The translations under genes and the position numbers were made by a program. From the NCBI GenBank assembly GCA_029263315.1, contig JAJCXR010000024.1:1-64000 (forward strand): a DNA stretch of 64,000 bases. The letters run 5' to 3'. Shown here one piece after another: positions 25,599-34,998 of this stretch. Origin of the DNA: Acidobacteriota bacterium (GTDB lineage: Bacteria; Acidobacteriota; Thermoanaerobaculia; Multivoradales; J023). How positions within the stretch are numbered: position 1 is the first letter of the stretch; each line of letters begins with the position of its first letter. The notes under the pieces are model-generated. The model had not been told where the DNA came from, did no database searches, and saw nothing but the letters and a program-made list of their open reading frames with translations.

Positions 25599-27518
25599 AT
25601 GCGATCACCCAATACCTCAAGCACTGCCTGCTGGATTCGACGCCTCGGCTTCATGGTCCTTGGCATCCTCGGACTCGGCAGCGTGACATCGACCACCCTG
25701 TCAGCCCAACCAACCGTCAAACCGGTGCTGCATGGACGGCATTGGGTGGCGGTGACCGGCAAACCCTTGGCGGCCACCGCCGGTGCCATGACTTTCGCCC
25801 AGGGTGGCAACGCGGTGGACGCGGCCGCCGCCATGCTGGCCGCCACCTGCACCATGTGGGATACCTTGGGTTGGGGCGGCGAGACGCAGGCGTTGATCTA
25901 CAATCCCCACAGCGGCGAGGTGAAGGGTATCAACGCCCTCGGTGTCGCTCCGACGGGGGCCACCCTCGACTTCTTCAAAAAGCGGGGGGACATCTATCCG
26001 CCGGAGTTTGGACCCTTGGCGGCGGTGACGCCGGGCACCCCCGGCGGCTTGATGGTCATGTTGGCGGAGTACGGCACTCTCAGCCTCGAACAGGTATTGA
26101 AACCGTCCCTGGAGATGGCGGCGGGTTATCCCATCGAGGCCTCCCAAGCCGACAACATGGAACGCCGCAAGGATATGTTGCGCCAGTGGCCCTACTCCTC
26201 AAAAGTCTTTCTGCCCCATTTGGCGGCCGATGACTCCCAGCAGCGGGCGGCCCCCCACGCCGGGGAGATCTTTCGTCAGAGCGATTTGCACGCCACGCTG
26301 CAGAAGCTCATCGACGCCGAACGCCAGGCCCTGGCCGCGGGTAAGAACCGCAAACAGGCCATTTATGCCGCCTACGATCGTTTCTACCGCGGTGATATCG
26401 CCGTGGAACTGGTGCGCGGCACCCAGGAGCAAGGGGGCCTGATCACCCTTGAGGATCTCGACCGCTGGCAAGTGGAGATCGAGCAGCCGGTGAGCACAAG
26501 CTACCGCGGTATCGATGTCTACAAGCTGACCCATTGGGTGCAAGGTCCCGCCATGTTGCAAGCCCTGAATATCCTGGAAAACATCGATCTGGCCTCCCTG
26601 GGTTACAACAGCGCCGCCTACATGCATGCCCTTTACCAGGCCATGAGCATGGCCTTCGCCGACCGCGATTTCTACTACGGAGATCCCTACTTTCCCCCCC
26701 AAGAGCCGATCGCCGGTCTGTTGTCGAAGGAGTATGCACGGCAGCGCTTCGAAGCCATCGATTGGCAAAAGAACGACCCCGACATCAAGCCGGGCAATCC
26801 CTACCTCTTCCAGGAGGGCGACCATCCATTTCTGCCCTTGTTGGAGCAGTGGACGCCGATTCCCCCCGCCGCCAAGGCCGCAGGGGAAGAGGGATTCCAA
26901 CAGGCCTCGATGATGAGTCATGACGAAGGTTTTGTTGCCGGTACAACATCCATTCAGGCGGCGGATGCCGAAGGCTGGGTTGTATCGGTGACCCCCAGCG
27001 GTGGCTGGATTCCGGCGGTGATCGCCGGTCGCACGGGGGTGGGGCTGTCACAGCGCATGCAGAGCTTCGTCCTCGACCAGCGGCTCAACCCGTATAACTT
27101 GGTGGAGCCCGGCAAGCGGCCGCGCGCCACCCTGACGCCGGGCATGGCGCTGAAAGACGGCAAGCCCTACCTATCGTTCGCCGTTCAGGGGGGTGACACC
27201 CAGGACCAGAACCTGTTGCAGTTCTTCCTCAACATGGTGGAATTCGAGATGAACGTACAGCAGGCCGCCGAGGCGGCCAACATCACCAGCTACCAAATGC
27301 AGAGCTCGTTCGGCGCCCACAACTCACAGCCCGGGCGCCTGGTGGTGAGGCAGGACGTGCCCCCATGGGTGCAGGCCAAACTGCGTCAAATGGGCTACGA
27401 TTTGGAAACCCGACGCCGCACCTCAGGACCTATCACCGCCATCTATTTCGACCATCAACACGGGTCCCTGTGGGGGGCCGCCAGCGACTTTGGAGAAGAC
27501 TATGGCATCGCCTGGTGA
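25599..27518 (+). CDS. Gamma-glutamyltransferase-family (Ntn-hydrolase) protein
   Basis: The product is 639 residues from the ATG at 25599 with AGGAGAT upstream. A signal peptide (LGFMVLGILGLGSVTSTTLSA) sends it to the periplasm. The large-subunit hallmarks are present: AAT..AMTFAQGGNAVDAAAA near residue 60, GWGGETQALIYN at 91 and PGTPGGLMVM at 145. The processing site reads GTTSIQAAD with candidate nucleophile Thr449; the usual third residue of the TTHxS motif, His, is Ser here. Further on, KRPRATLTPG replaces the common KRPLSSMSP motif, and QGGD supplies the Gly pair. It may therefore act on a substrate other than glutathione. The stop overlaps the next gene by 17 bases. Confidence 0.88.
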   Translation: MRSPNTSSTACWIRRLGFMVLGILGLGSVTSTTLSAQPTVKPVLHGRHWVAVTGKPLAATAGAMTFAQGGNAVDAAAAMLAATCTMWDTLGWGGETQALIYNPHSGEVKGINALGVAPTGATLDFFKKRGDIYPPEFGPLAAVTPGTPGGLMVMLAEYGTLSLEQVLKPSLEMAAGYPIEASQADNMERRKDMLRQWPYSSKVFLPHLAADDSQQRAAPHAGEIFRQSDLHATLQKLIDAERQALAAGKNRKQAIYAAYDRFYRGDIAVELVRGTQEQGGLITLEDLDRWQVEIEQPVSTSYRGIDVYKLTHWVQGPAMLQALNILENIDLASLGYNSAAYMHALYQAMSMAFADRDFYYGDPYFPPQEPIAGLLSKEYARQRFEAIDWQKNDPDIKPGNPYLFQEGDHPFLPLLEQWTPIPPAAKAAGEEGFQQASMMSHDEGFVAGTTSIQAADAEGWVVSVTPSGGWIPAVIAGRTGVGLSQRMQSFVLDQRLNPYNLVEPGKRPRATLTPGMALKDGKPYLSFAVQGGDTQDQNLLQFFLNMVEFEMNVQQAAEAANITSYQMQSSFGAHNSQPGRLVVRQDVPPWVQAKLRQMGYDLETRRRTSGPITAIYFDHQHGSLWGAASDFGEDYGIAW

Positions 27519-29784
27519 GCATCTGAAGGCCCTCGACGATCCGACCGCCCTACCTTTTTTGCCCATGCTCTATGTGGCTTGGGCCGACGGCGACCTCAGC
27601 GATGGCGAGATGGAAGAGATTTGCCGTCGCCTGGGTTGGGAATGCGGCTCGCGGCTGCAGCCTTGGCTCGACACCGCCAATCCGCCCTCGGCACGGGACC
27701 TGGCACAATTATTGGCCCATCTAAGCGAAGCGGCGCAGAAGATGGAGCGTCAGGAGAAGCTCACCCTCACCGGTTTTGGCCTGGCCCTGGCACGGCTCAG
27801 CGGCCATGTGGTCAAGGACGCCGAACGCCAGGCCCTGGCGGAGGTGGAAGGGGCCTTGGGCATCGCCGACAGCGAGGCGGCCCGCCAGCTATTGACCAGC
27901 CGCCGCCCGGCGCCGCAGCCCCAGGCCGTCGAGGCCAGCTTCGCTGTCAAGGCTCTGCAACGGCGTCTCGACGGTGAGCATGGAGAGCTGCGTCAGCGGA
28001 TCCGAGACTTGCTCAGCGAGCCGCAAATGACGCCCCCCTTGGGCCAGTCGACGGCGGAGGCCCGACAGTGGGTCATGGACCGTTGCCGCCGTCTGGCGGA
28101 CGAAGGGCTGGGCAGCCTGAGCTTTCCCCGAGAGGATGGAGGGGCCGACGATATCGAGCAATTCATCGTCGCCTTCGAGACCCTGGCCCTGGGGGATTTG
28201 AGCTTGCTGATCAAGTTTGGAGTCCAGTTCGGCCTCTTCGGCGGCAGCATCCTCAACTTGGGGACAGAGTCACAGCATCGGGAATACCTGACGCGGGTGG
28301 GACGCCTGGAGCTTCCGGGTTGCTTCGCCATGACCGAAACCGGCCACGGCTCCAATGTGCAGGATCTCGAAACCGTCGCCCGTTACGACGCCTCGGAAGG
28401 CGTCTTCGAGCTGCGCACCCCCCACGACGGGGCCCGCAAGGACTACATCGGCAACGCGGCTCTGCACGGCGAGATGGCCACCGTTTTTGCCCAACTGCAA
28501 GTCGGGGAAGAGCACCATGGAGTGCATGCCTTCCTGGTGCCCATTCGCGATGCCAGCGGTCAAACCTTGCCCGGCGTTCGCATCCAGGACAACGGCCGCA
28601 AGCTGGGTCTCAACGGGGTCGACAACGGACGCCTATGGTTCGATGGGGTGCGGGTACCGCGGCAAGCCCTGCTCGACCGCTTCGCCTCGGTCGACGCGGA
28701 GGGGATCTACAGCTCGCCCATCGCCAGCCCCAACAAACGGTTCTTCACCATGTTGGGGACCTTGGTGGGGGGCCGGGTGAGCGTCGCCTGTGGCGCCTTG
28801 ACCGCCAGCAAAACCGCCCTGCGCATCGCCGTCGGCTACGGCGAGGCCCGGCGTCAGTTCGGCGACGAGGACCTGCCGGAGATCAAGCTGCTGGACTACC
28901 AAACCCACCAGCGGCGCCTGCTGCCGCGGTTGGCCAAAACTTATGCCCTGCATTTCGGCCTGCAGCACTTGCGCCGGGTCTTCGTCGACTCGTCGTCGGA
29001 GGATCGCCGCCATGTGGAGGGGCTGGCGGCGGGGCTCAAGGCCTATTCCACCTGGCACGCCACCGACACCATCCAAACCTGCCGCGAGTGTTGCGGTGGC
29101 CAAGGCTACCTGGCGGTCAATCGTTTTGCCGCCCTCAAGGCCGACACCGACGTCTTCACCACCTTCGAAGGGGACAACGTGGTGCTCCTGCTATTGGTCG
29201 CCAAGGGTTTGCTCTCCGGCTACCAGCGGCAGTTCGGTCGCCTTGGGGTCGCCGGCCTGGTGCGCTACGTCGCTTCCCAGGCCGCTACCGCCTTGAGCGA
29301 GCGCAATCCGGTGATCACCCGAAGGTCCGACGAGGCTCACCTGCGTAGCCTGGAGCTGCACAGCGCAGCCTTGCGCTTCCGGGAGCAGCATACGCTGTCG
29401 TCGGTGGCGCGGCGTCTGAAGCGGCGTCTGGACGGCGGCATGGCCATGGGGGAGGCGATGATCGAAGTTCAGACCCATCTCCTGGAGGCCGCCATGGCCC
29501 ATGTCGAGAGCTCGGTGCATGGCCATTTCGCCGCCGCCGTCGAGGCTACCGAAGCCGAAGATCAGAGGGCCATGCTGGAATCCCTGCGTCAGCTTCACGC
29601 CCTGGATCTGCTCGAGAAGCACCGTGGCTATTACCAAGAACACGGCTATTTCGAGGCCGCCAAGTCGCGGGCCCTGCGGCCGTTGGTCAACAAGCTCTGT
29701 TCGGAGGTGCGGCCCCAGGCCTTGCCCTTGGTGCGGGCCTTGGGCATCCCGGCGGCGTTGCTGCGGGGAACCATTGGTGTTTAG
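27502..29784 (+). CDS. TerB-like domain fused to acyl-CoA oxidase/dehydrogenase
   Basis: The product is 760 residues from the ATG at 27502 (GGAG six bases upstream), overlapping the previous gene. Residues of about 14-125 look like a TerB/DjlA-type helical domain (LPMLYVAWADGDLSDGEMEEI). Residues of about 145-760 form an acyl-CoA oxidase: the flavin and substrate motif CFAMTETGHGSN at 274-285, IGNAALHGEMATVFAQL, the C-terminal-domain motif CRECCGGQGYL, and the catalytic-Glu region TTFEGDNVVLL. It would oxidise a fatty acyl-CoA to the enoyl-CoA, using oxygen if it is a true oxidase. The following SDR gene fits a fatty-acid or sterol-like pathway. TerB-type domains normally occur in stress-associated membrane complexes, so the fusion is unusual. 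Confidence 0.87.
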   Translation: MASPGEHLKALDDPTALPFLPMLYVAWADGDLSDGEMEEICRRLGWECGSRLQPWLDTANPPSARDLAQLLAHLSEAAQKMERQEKLTLTGFGLALARLSGHVVKDAERQALAEVEGALGIADSEAARQLLTSRRPAPQPQAVEASFAVKALQRRLDGEHGELRQRIRDLLSEPQMTPPLGQSTAEARQWVMDRCRRLADEGLGSLSFPREDGGADDIEQFIVAFETLALGDLSLLIKFGVQFGLFGGSILNLGTESQHREYLTRVGRLELPGCFAMTETGHGSNVQDLETVARYDASEGVFELRTPHDGARKDYIGNAALHGEMATVFAQLQVGEEHHGVHAFLVPIRDASGQTLPGVRIQDNGRKLGLNGVDNGRLWFDGVRVPRQALLDRFASVDAEGIYSSPIASPNKRFFTMLGTLVGGRVSVACGALTASKTALRIAVGYGEARRQFGDEDLPEIKLLDYQTHQRRLLPRLAKTYALHFGLQHLRRVFVDSSSEDRRHVEGLAAGLKAYSTWHATDTIQTCRECCGGQGYLAVNRFAALKADTDVFTTFEGDNVVLLLLVAKGLLSGYQRQFGRLGVAGLVRYVASQAATALSERNPVITRRSDEAHLRSLELHSAALRFREQHTLSSVARRLKRRLDGGMAMGEAMIEVQTHLLEAAMAHVESSVHGHFAAAVEATEAEDQRAMLESLRQLHALDLLEKHRGYYQEHGYFEAAKSRALRPLVNKLCSEVRPQALPLVRALGIPAALLRGTIGV

Positions 29785-29826
29785 CCAGATGACATCTAAT
29801 TCAATAAAGTCAATAGGAGTCTTGCA

Positions 29827-30609
29827 ATGAGCTTGGAGCTGGCCGACAAAGTGGCATTGGTGACCGGCGGTGGCAGTGGCATCGGTGAGGGGATCGCCCG
29901 TCGCCTGGCGCGGGCCGGGGCCGCGGTGGCGATCAGTGGACGTCGACTCGAGCCCTTGGAGGCGGTGGCCCAAGACATCGGGCGGGTGGGTGGACGGGTG
30001 CTCGCCGTGCAAGGGGATGTGCGAGAGAGCGCCGATGGCAAGCGCATGGTGGCCGAGACGGTGGAGGCCTTCGGAGGCTTGCACATTTTGGTCAACAATG
30101 CGGGCGTCGCGCGGGGTGGTCCCATCGCGTCGATGTCCGACGACGACATCGATGCCACCATCGACATCGACCTCAAGGGGCCGATTCATATGATGCGGGC
30201 CGCCTTACCGGAGCTGCGCCGGCAGCGCGAGAACGGTGGCTCCTCGGTGATCAACATTTCGTCGTCGGTGACCCGGACGGTGCTGGAGAATTTTTCGGTG
30301 TACTCCGCCGCCAAGGCGGGGCTAGACCAGCTCACCCGTTGTTGGGCCCTGGAGATGGCCGATGAGCGTATTCGGGTCAATGCCATTTGCCCCGGGGTCG
30401 TCGAAACGCCGATCTTCGAGACCGTCATGGGCCAAGGGGAGGCCATGAAGTTCCTGCGCTCTTCGGCCACCACCACTCCCTTGGGGCGGGTCGGCACACC
30501 GGCCGACATCGCCGAGCTGGCCCTCTTCCTGGCCGGTGAGAAAGGCGCTTGGATGACCGGTTCCATCCTCACCCTCGACGGTGGTATCAGCCTGGCGGGG
30601 AACGTCTGA
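29827..30609 (+). CDS. SDR-family NAD(P)-dependent oxidoreductase
   Basis: A 260-residue classical short-chain dehydrogenase. The cofactor motif TGGGSGIG is at 13-20, NNAG at 90-93, the catalytic Ser in ISSS at 145-147, and YSAAK gives Tyr159 and Lys163. Residues 183-195 hold the usual RVNAICPGVVETP. The end GGISLAGNV resembles 3-oxoacyl or 3-hydroxyacyl reductases. Arg39-Arg40 after the second strand (AISGRR) suggests NADP preference. The AGGAG site before the ATG at 29827 is good. It lies 42 bases after the acyl-CoA oxidase gene and is probably co-transcribed, which suggests a keto/hydroxyacyl step; the substrate cannot be read from sequence. Confidence 0.92.
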   Translation: MSLELADKVALVTGGGSGIGEGIARRLARAGAAVAISGRRLEPLEAVAQDIGRVGGRVLAVQGDVRESADGKRMVAETVEAFGGLHILVNNAGVARGGPIASMSDDDIDATIDIDLKGPIHMMRAALPELRRQRENGGSSVINISSSVTRTVLENFSVYSAAKAGLDQLTRCWALEMADERIRVNAICPGVVETPIFETVMGQGEAMKFLRSSATTTPLGRVGTPADIAELALFLAGEKGAWMTGSILTLDGGISLAGNV

Positions 30610-30779
30610 GCAAGAAACCGGCCAGACGCCGGCCCTACCCGATGCTGGGCAACCTTGAAAGGGTTGTTGTGGATCGACTATCGATCAAAAACGCTCGCTC
30701 ACCTTCCCGGCGGTAGAAAACCCTACGCATCGATTCTCCGTGGCTTGCCCGTGGACCTGTCGTTGGTTAGACTTACGCC

Positions 30780-33700
30780 GTGCAACTGGAAACTCAAGAA
30801 CATCGGCCGGAGCGCATCGGCCCTTACCGTCTCAATGGCCTGCTCGGGGTCGGCGGCATGGGCGAAGTCCATCGCGCCTATGACGAGCGTCTCGACCGTT
30901 GGGTGGCGCTGAAAAAGATTTCTCCTGCCGGTAGTCATCATCAACACCTGCGGCAGCGTTTCCAGCGGGAGGCCCGGGCCGCGGCGCGCCTCAACCATCC
31001 GACCATCGTCCAAATCTACGACATCTTCGAGCAACGGGGTGTCGACTGGATCGTCATGGAATTGGTGGAAGGTCAGACCTTGGCGCAGCGGGTGCGGGAA
31101 GGACCGATGGCCTTGCGGCGCCTGTTGGAGATCGCTCGCGAGTTGGCTTCCGGTTTGGCGGCGGCCCATGCCGAAGGCATCGTGCACCGGGATCTCAAAG
31201 CCGAAAACATCATGCTGACCCGCGAGAAGCGGATCAAGATCCTGGATTTTGGTCTCGCCAAGCAACTCTGGCAGGCGGATAGCGAAATCTCGCTGTCGAT
31301 CGAAGGCACTCTGTTGGGGACAGCGCGCTCGATGGCCCCGGAACAAGCTTTGGGCAAGCTGGCGGACCATCGCACGGATCTTTTTGCCTTTGGCATCCTG
31401 CTTTATGAGATGGCCACCGGCAAGTCGCCGTTTCTCGGGCCGACGGCGGTGGAGACGGCGATCCGGGTCTGTAGCCATCGGCAAACGCCCGTCCGCCAGC
31501 ACAACGGCCAAATACCGGAGGAGCTGTCGCGGCTCATCGACCGCCTGTTGGAAAAAGAACCGGACCGCCGCCCGGCCTCTATCTATCTGGTGTCCGTGGA
31601 GCTCGAGGATCTCCTGGCGACTTTCTCCGAAGCGGGGGCTGGGACCGGTGGCAGCGAGCCGATGTTGGGGACCGCGACCGGTTCGGTCATCGAACCTTCG
31701 CTGAGCGGTAGCCTGTCGCTCTACGACGCGCCCTCATCCTCGAGGCTGTCCTATGTCGAGCCGGCCATCGGAACTCGCCGAGGAATCGCCCCCCAGGCCG
31801 GCGTCGATGAGGCGATGGTGCAGATCCAGCGCGAGCGACGACCGGTCACCGTCATGTGCTGTGACCTGGTCGCCTGCGGTGATGACGATCAAGGCCTCGA
31901 TCCGGAGCTGCTCTTTGAGGTGACACAAGGGTTACAGGAAATGGCCGAGGGTATCGTCCGGCACTTCGGGGGGTACCTGGAGCAAACTCCAGACCATCGG
32001 CTGCTGGTTTACTTCGGATATCCCAAGGCGATGGAGGATGCCGCCCTGCGGGCGGTCTCGGCGGCCCAGTCATTGATCGCTCAAGTGGAAGAGCATTTGC
32101 ATCGCGATCGCCCCCTGGGGGAAGACACCCGGCTCGGGGTTCGCATCGGTATCCACAGCGGCCCGGCGGTGGTCCAGACCGGACGACCCGGGGCTCGGGT
32201 CATCTTGGGCCAGACCTTGGATTTGGCCAGCACCTTGCGCAGTCGGGCCCTGGGCAACACGATGCTGATTTCCCGGTCGACGGCCGACCTGGTGGCCCCA
32301 CATTGTGAGCTGGACGCCCTGCCGGCCCTGCGGACCCGCCATCTCGATCGCCCCCTGCGGGCTTACCGCTGCCGACGAAGATCGCCCGAGCACTCGGTTC
32401 CCTGGGCGACGACAAAAACGCCGCCACTGATGGGCCGTGAGCAGGAGCTGACTCTCCTTCAGGAGCGCTGGCGGTTGGCACGGGACGGCGCCGGTCAGGT
32501 GGTCGCCCTGGTGGCGGAGGCGGGTTACGGCAAATCTCGGCTGCTACAAGCCTTCACCCAGAGCCTCGATGAAAAGAACACTGCAACCCTCTATGCCAGG
32601 GGCACCTTCGAGCATCGGGAGCAAGGTTTCAGTACCGTCGTCGCGCTCTTGCATCAGCTGTTGGATATCCGCCCGGAGGACGATGAAGAGCAGCAGCTGG
32701 ACAAGTTGGAAGCCCTTCTCGGTGAGCTGCAAGCGCCCCTCGAGGCGATGGTGCCACTGCTCGGCGAGCTGTTGTCCTTGTCGACCCAACGGCGCTACCC
32801 GGCGACCAACCCTGCCGTCGAGCCGCCGGGCAAGACCCTCGAGACCCTCCTGGCGCTGTTCTTGGAAACCTCGCGGCGCCGTCCGTTGCTGATCATCGTC
32901 GAGGATCTCGAGTGGGTAGATGCTTCGACGCTGAAGCTGCTGTCGTGTCTGCTGAAGCGCAGCGAGGCGGTGCCGATCCTGACCCTGCTGACCTACCGCC
33001 CCGGTTTCGCTCCGACTTGGTCGGGCGGCAGATCCCATACCCGCCTCACCCTCGGCGCCTTGCGTTGGCCGGATGCCTCGGAGCTGATCCATCGGCTATT
33101 CCCGAAGGGCGTCGAACCCCCGGTCAGACGACAGCTGCTGGAGCGCGCCAACGGTGTTCCGCGGTACGTCGTCGAGTTGGCGCGCCATGTGCGTCGGGAC
33201 AGCGCCGGGCACATGGTGCTACCGAGCAGTATGCCGACGACCTTGCAAGACGGCTTGATGAGCCAGCTCGATGAGCTGGAGGGGGCGAAGCAGCTCGCCC
33301 AGTTGGCGGCGGTCCTCGGGCGCTCCATGCCGGGCCCGCTGTTGCAAGAGCTCCAGGTTTGGGATGCTGTGACCTTCGAAGAGCATTTGGAGAGTCTGTT
33401 GGTGGCCGGCGTGCTATCACGCCGTGGTTTTCCGGGGGCGGAGGAGCTGACTTTTCGGCATACCCTGGCGTGGGAAATGGCCTACGGTTCCCTGTTGACC
33501 AAGGAACGGCAACGTTTGCACCGGCGAGTGGTCGGCCTCCTCGACCAGCATACCCAGTCGGGGCGCCAAGTCGATGCGGCCCGGTTGGCCTACCACTGCC
33601 ATCAAGCGGGGGATTTGACGGCGGCGGTCGGCCACTATGAGTCGGCGGCGCGGCGGGACGCCGAGTCGGGCAATCAACCCCTGGCCATCGAGTCCCTACA

Positions 33701-34994
33701 GAAGGGTTTGCGGCTCTTGCGCCGCTTGCCCGAAGGGGATGATCGGGACCGCCGTGAGCTGTCCTTGTTGGTCGCCCTCGGGCCCTTGGTTTCCGGCGCC
33801 CGGGGTTTCGAGGATCCCATCCTCGAGGAAATCTACACCCGCGCCGGTGACCTCTGCCTGGTCCAAGAAGACGAGGCACAGAATTTTCGCATCCTGCGCT
33901 CGATCAGCGCCTTCTTCATCGCCCGGGCGCGGCCCAAGCGATCTCTGCTGCTGGTTCAGAAATTGATGCAGATCGCCGACCATGCGGAGGACCCGGAGCT
34001 GCTCTTGGAAGCGTGTTACGCCACCGGCTTGACCCATTTCACCTTGGGACAGCTGGCTGCGGCCCGTCTCCACCTCGATAAGGGAATTGCCCTGGACCGG
34101 GCTCGCAGCGCCGAACCTCCGGCCGGGGACTCGAGCGAAGATCCGGGGGTGGCCTGCCGTGGCCTGGCGGCCTTGGTGGCCTGGCACTTGGGCAGCATCG
34201 ACGAGGCGGTGGAGCTGAGCCGCGGCGCCATCGAGAAAGCCCGTCAGCTGAGCCATCCCGGGACCTTGGCGGCGGCCTTGAGCTTCGGTGCCTGGCTGCA
34301 CCAACTGCGCCGCGACCGGCGGCAGGTCGAGGTGCTGGCCCGGGAAACGGTGGAGATCTCGCAGCGGGGAGGTTTCTTGCTGTGGTCCACCTATGGCCAG
34401 CTGCTGCTCGGTTGGGCACAGTTGAAGAGTGACGATAGCGGCGAGGGGCCCCCGAGGCCGGAGGCGGAAAATGCGGCAGAGGCTGCGGTCACGGAAACCC
34501 ATAATGAGCTCTTTGGTCTCAGTCTGGAAGTCTACCGGGACGCCGGGGTGCTCTTCGCCCAGACCTACCTGTTATCACTGCTGGCGGAAGCGAGCACCGA
34601 ACGGGGGGAGATCGATCGGGCCTTGCGCCATCTCCTGGAGGCTCTGACCGCCGTCGAAGCCAGCAGCGAGTGCTTTTGGCAAGCTGAGCTCCTCCGCCTT
34701 TGCGGCACCATGGTGCTGCACAGCGTCGACACGGGGGCAGATCACGAGCGGCTGCGGGAGGCAGAAGGCTACTTCGAGCGGGCCTTGGACGTCGCCCGCC
34801 GCCAGGGATGCCGCTCCCTCGAGCTGAGGGCCGCCGCCAGCCTTGGTCGCCTGTGGGCGGAACGGGGCATGGAAAAGCAGGCGGTGAGCATGGTGGAGCC
34901 CCTGTATCGAGGCTTCGACCAGGGCCTCGACAGCGCCGATTTGGTGGAAACCCGCCAGTGGCTCGACCGCTTGGCGGCGGCGAGCCCCGCCTGA
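30780..34994 (+). CDS. Ser/Thr kinase - cyclase-like - ATPase - TPR signalling protein
   Basis: The product is 1,404 residues from a GTG at 30780 without a clear Shine-Dalgarno sequence. The kinase domain at about 15-280 has LLGVGGMGEV, Lys45, Asp138 in VHRDLKAENI, and DFG at 156-158. A class III nucleotide cyclase-type domain follows at about 353-530 (VTVMCCDLV, FGGYLEQTPDHRLLVYFGYP, RIGIHSGPAVV); the usual GDG loop is changed to PDH, so activity is uncertain. An AAA/STAND ATPase module at about 550-800 has Walker A AGYGKS (Lys585) and Walker B LLIIVEDLEW. The remaining 600 residues are TPR-like helices. It is a soluble sensor-integrator of unknown ligand. It is convergent with the hybrid kinase gene, with a 4-base gap. 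Confidence 0.9.
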   Translation: MQLETQEHRPERIGPYRLNGLLGVGGMGEVHRAYDERLDRWVALKKISPAGSHHQHLRQRFQREARAAARLNHPTIVQIYDIFEQRGVDWIVMELVEGQTLAQRVREGPMALRRLLEIARELASGLAAAHAEGIVHRDLKAENIMLTREKRIKILDFGLAKQLWQADSEISLSIEGTLLGTARSMAPEQALGKLADHRTDLFAFGILLYEMATGKSPFLGPTAVETAIRVCSHRQTPVRQHNGQIPEELSRLIDRLLEKEPDRRPASIYLVSVELEDLLATFSEAGAGTGGSEPMLGTATGSVIEPSLSGSLSLYDAPSSSRLSYVEPAIGTRRGIAPQAGVDEAMVQIQRERRPVTVMCCDLVACGDDDQGLDPELLFEVTQGLQEMAEGIVRHFGGYLEQTPDHRLLVYFGYPKAMEDAALRAVSAAQSLIAQVEEHLHRDRPLGEDTRLGVRIGIHSGPAVVQTGRPGARVILGQTLDLASTLRSRALGNTMLISRSTADLVAPHCELDALPALRTRHLDRPLRAYRCRRRSPEHSVPWATTKTPPLMGREQELTLLQERWRLARDGAGQVVALVAEAGYGKSRLLQAFTQSLDEKNTATLYARGTFEHREQGFSTVVALLHQLLDIRPEDDEEQQLDKLEALLGELQAPLEAMVPLLGELLSLSTQRRYPATNPAVEPPGKTLETLLALFLETSRRRPLLIIVEDLEWVDASTLKLLSCLLKRSEAVPILTLLTYRPGFAPTWSGGRSHTRLTLGALRWPDASELIHRLFPKGVEPPVRRQLLERANGVPRYVVELARHVRRDSAGHMVLPSSMPTTLQDGLMSQLDELEGAKQLAQLAAVLGRSMPGPLLQELQVWDAVTFEEHLESLLVAGVLSRRGFPGAEELTFRHTLAWEMAYGSLLTKERQRLHRRVVGLLDQHTQSGRQVDAARLAYHCHQAGDLTAAVGHYESAARRDAESGNQPLAIESLQKGLRLLRRLPEGDDRDRRELSLLVALGPLVSGARGFEDPILEEIYTRAGDLCLVQEDEAQNFRILRSISAFFIARARPKRSLLLVQKLMQIADHAEDPELLLEACYATGLTHFTLGQLAAARLHLDKGIALDRARSAEPPAGDSSEDPGVACRGLAALVAWHLGSIDEAVELSRGAIEKARQLSHPGTLAAALSFGAWLHQLRRDRRQVEVLARETVEISQRGGFLLWSTYGQLLLGWAQLKSDDSGEGPPRPEAENAAEAAVTETHNELFGLSLEVYRDAGVLFAQTYLLSLLAEASTERGEIDRALRHLLEALTAVEASSECFWQAELLRLCGTMVLHSVDTGADHERLREAEGYFERALDVARRQGCRSLELRAAASLGRLWAERGMEKQAVSMVEPLYRGFDQGLDSADLVETRQWLDRLAAASPA

Positions 34995-34998
34995 GCGC

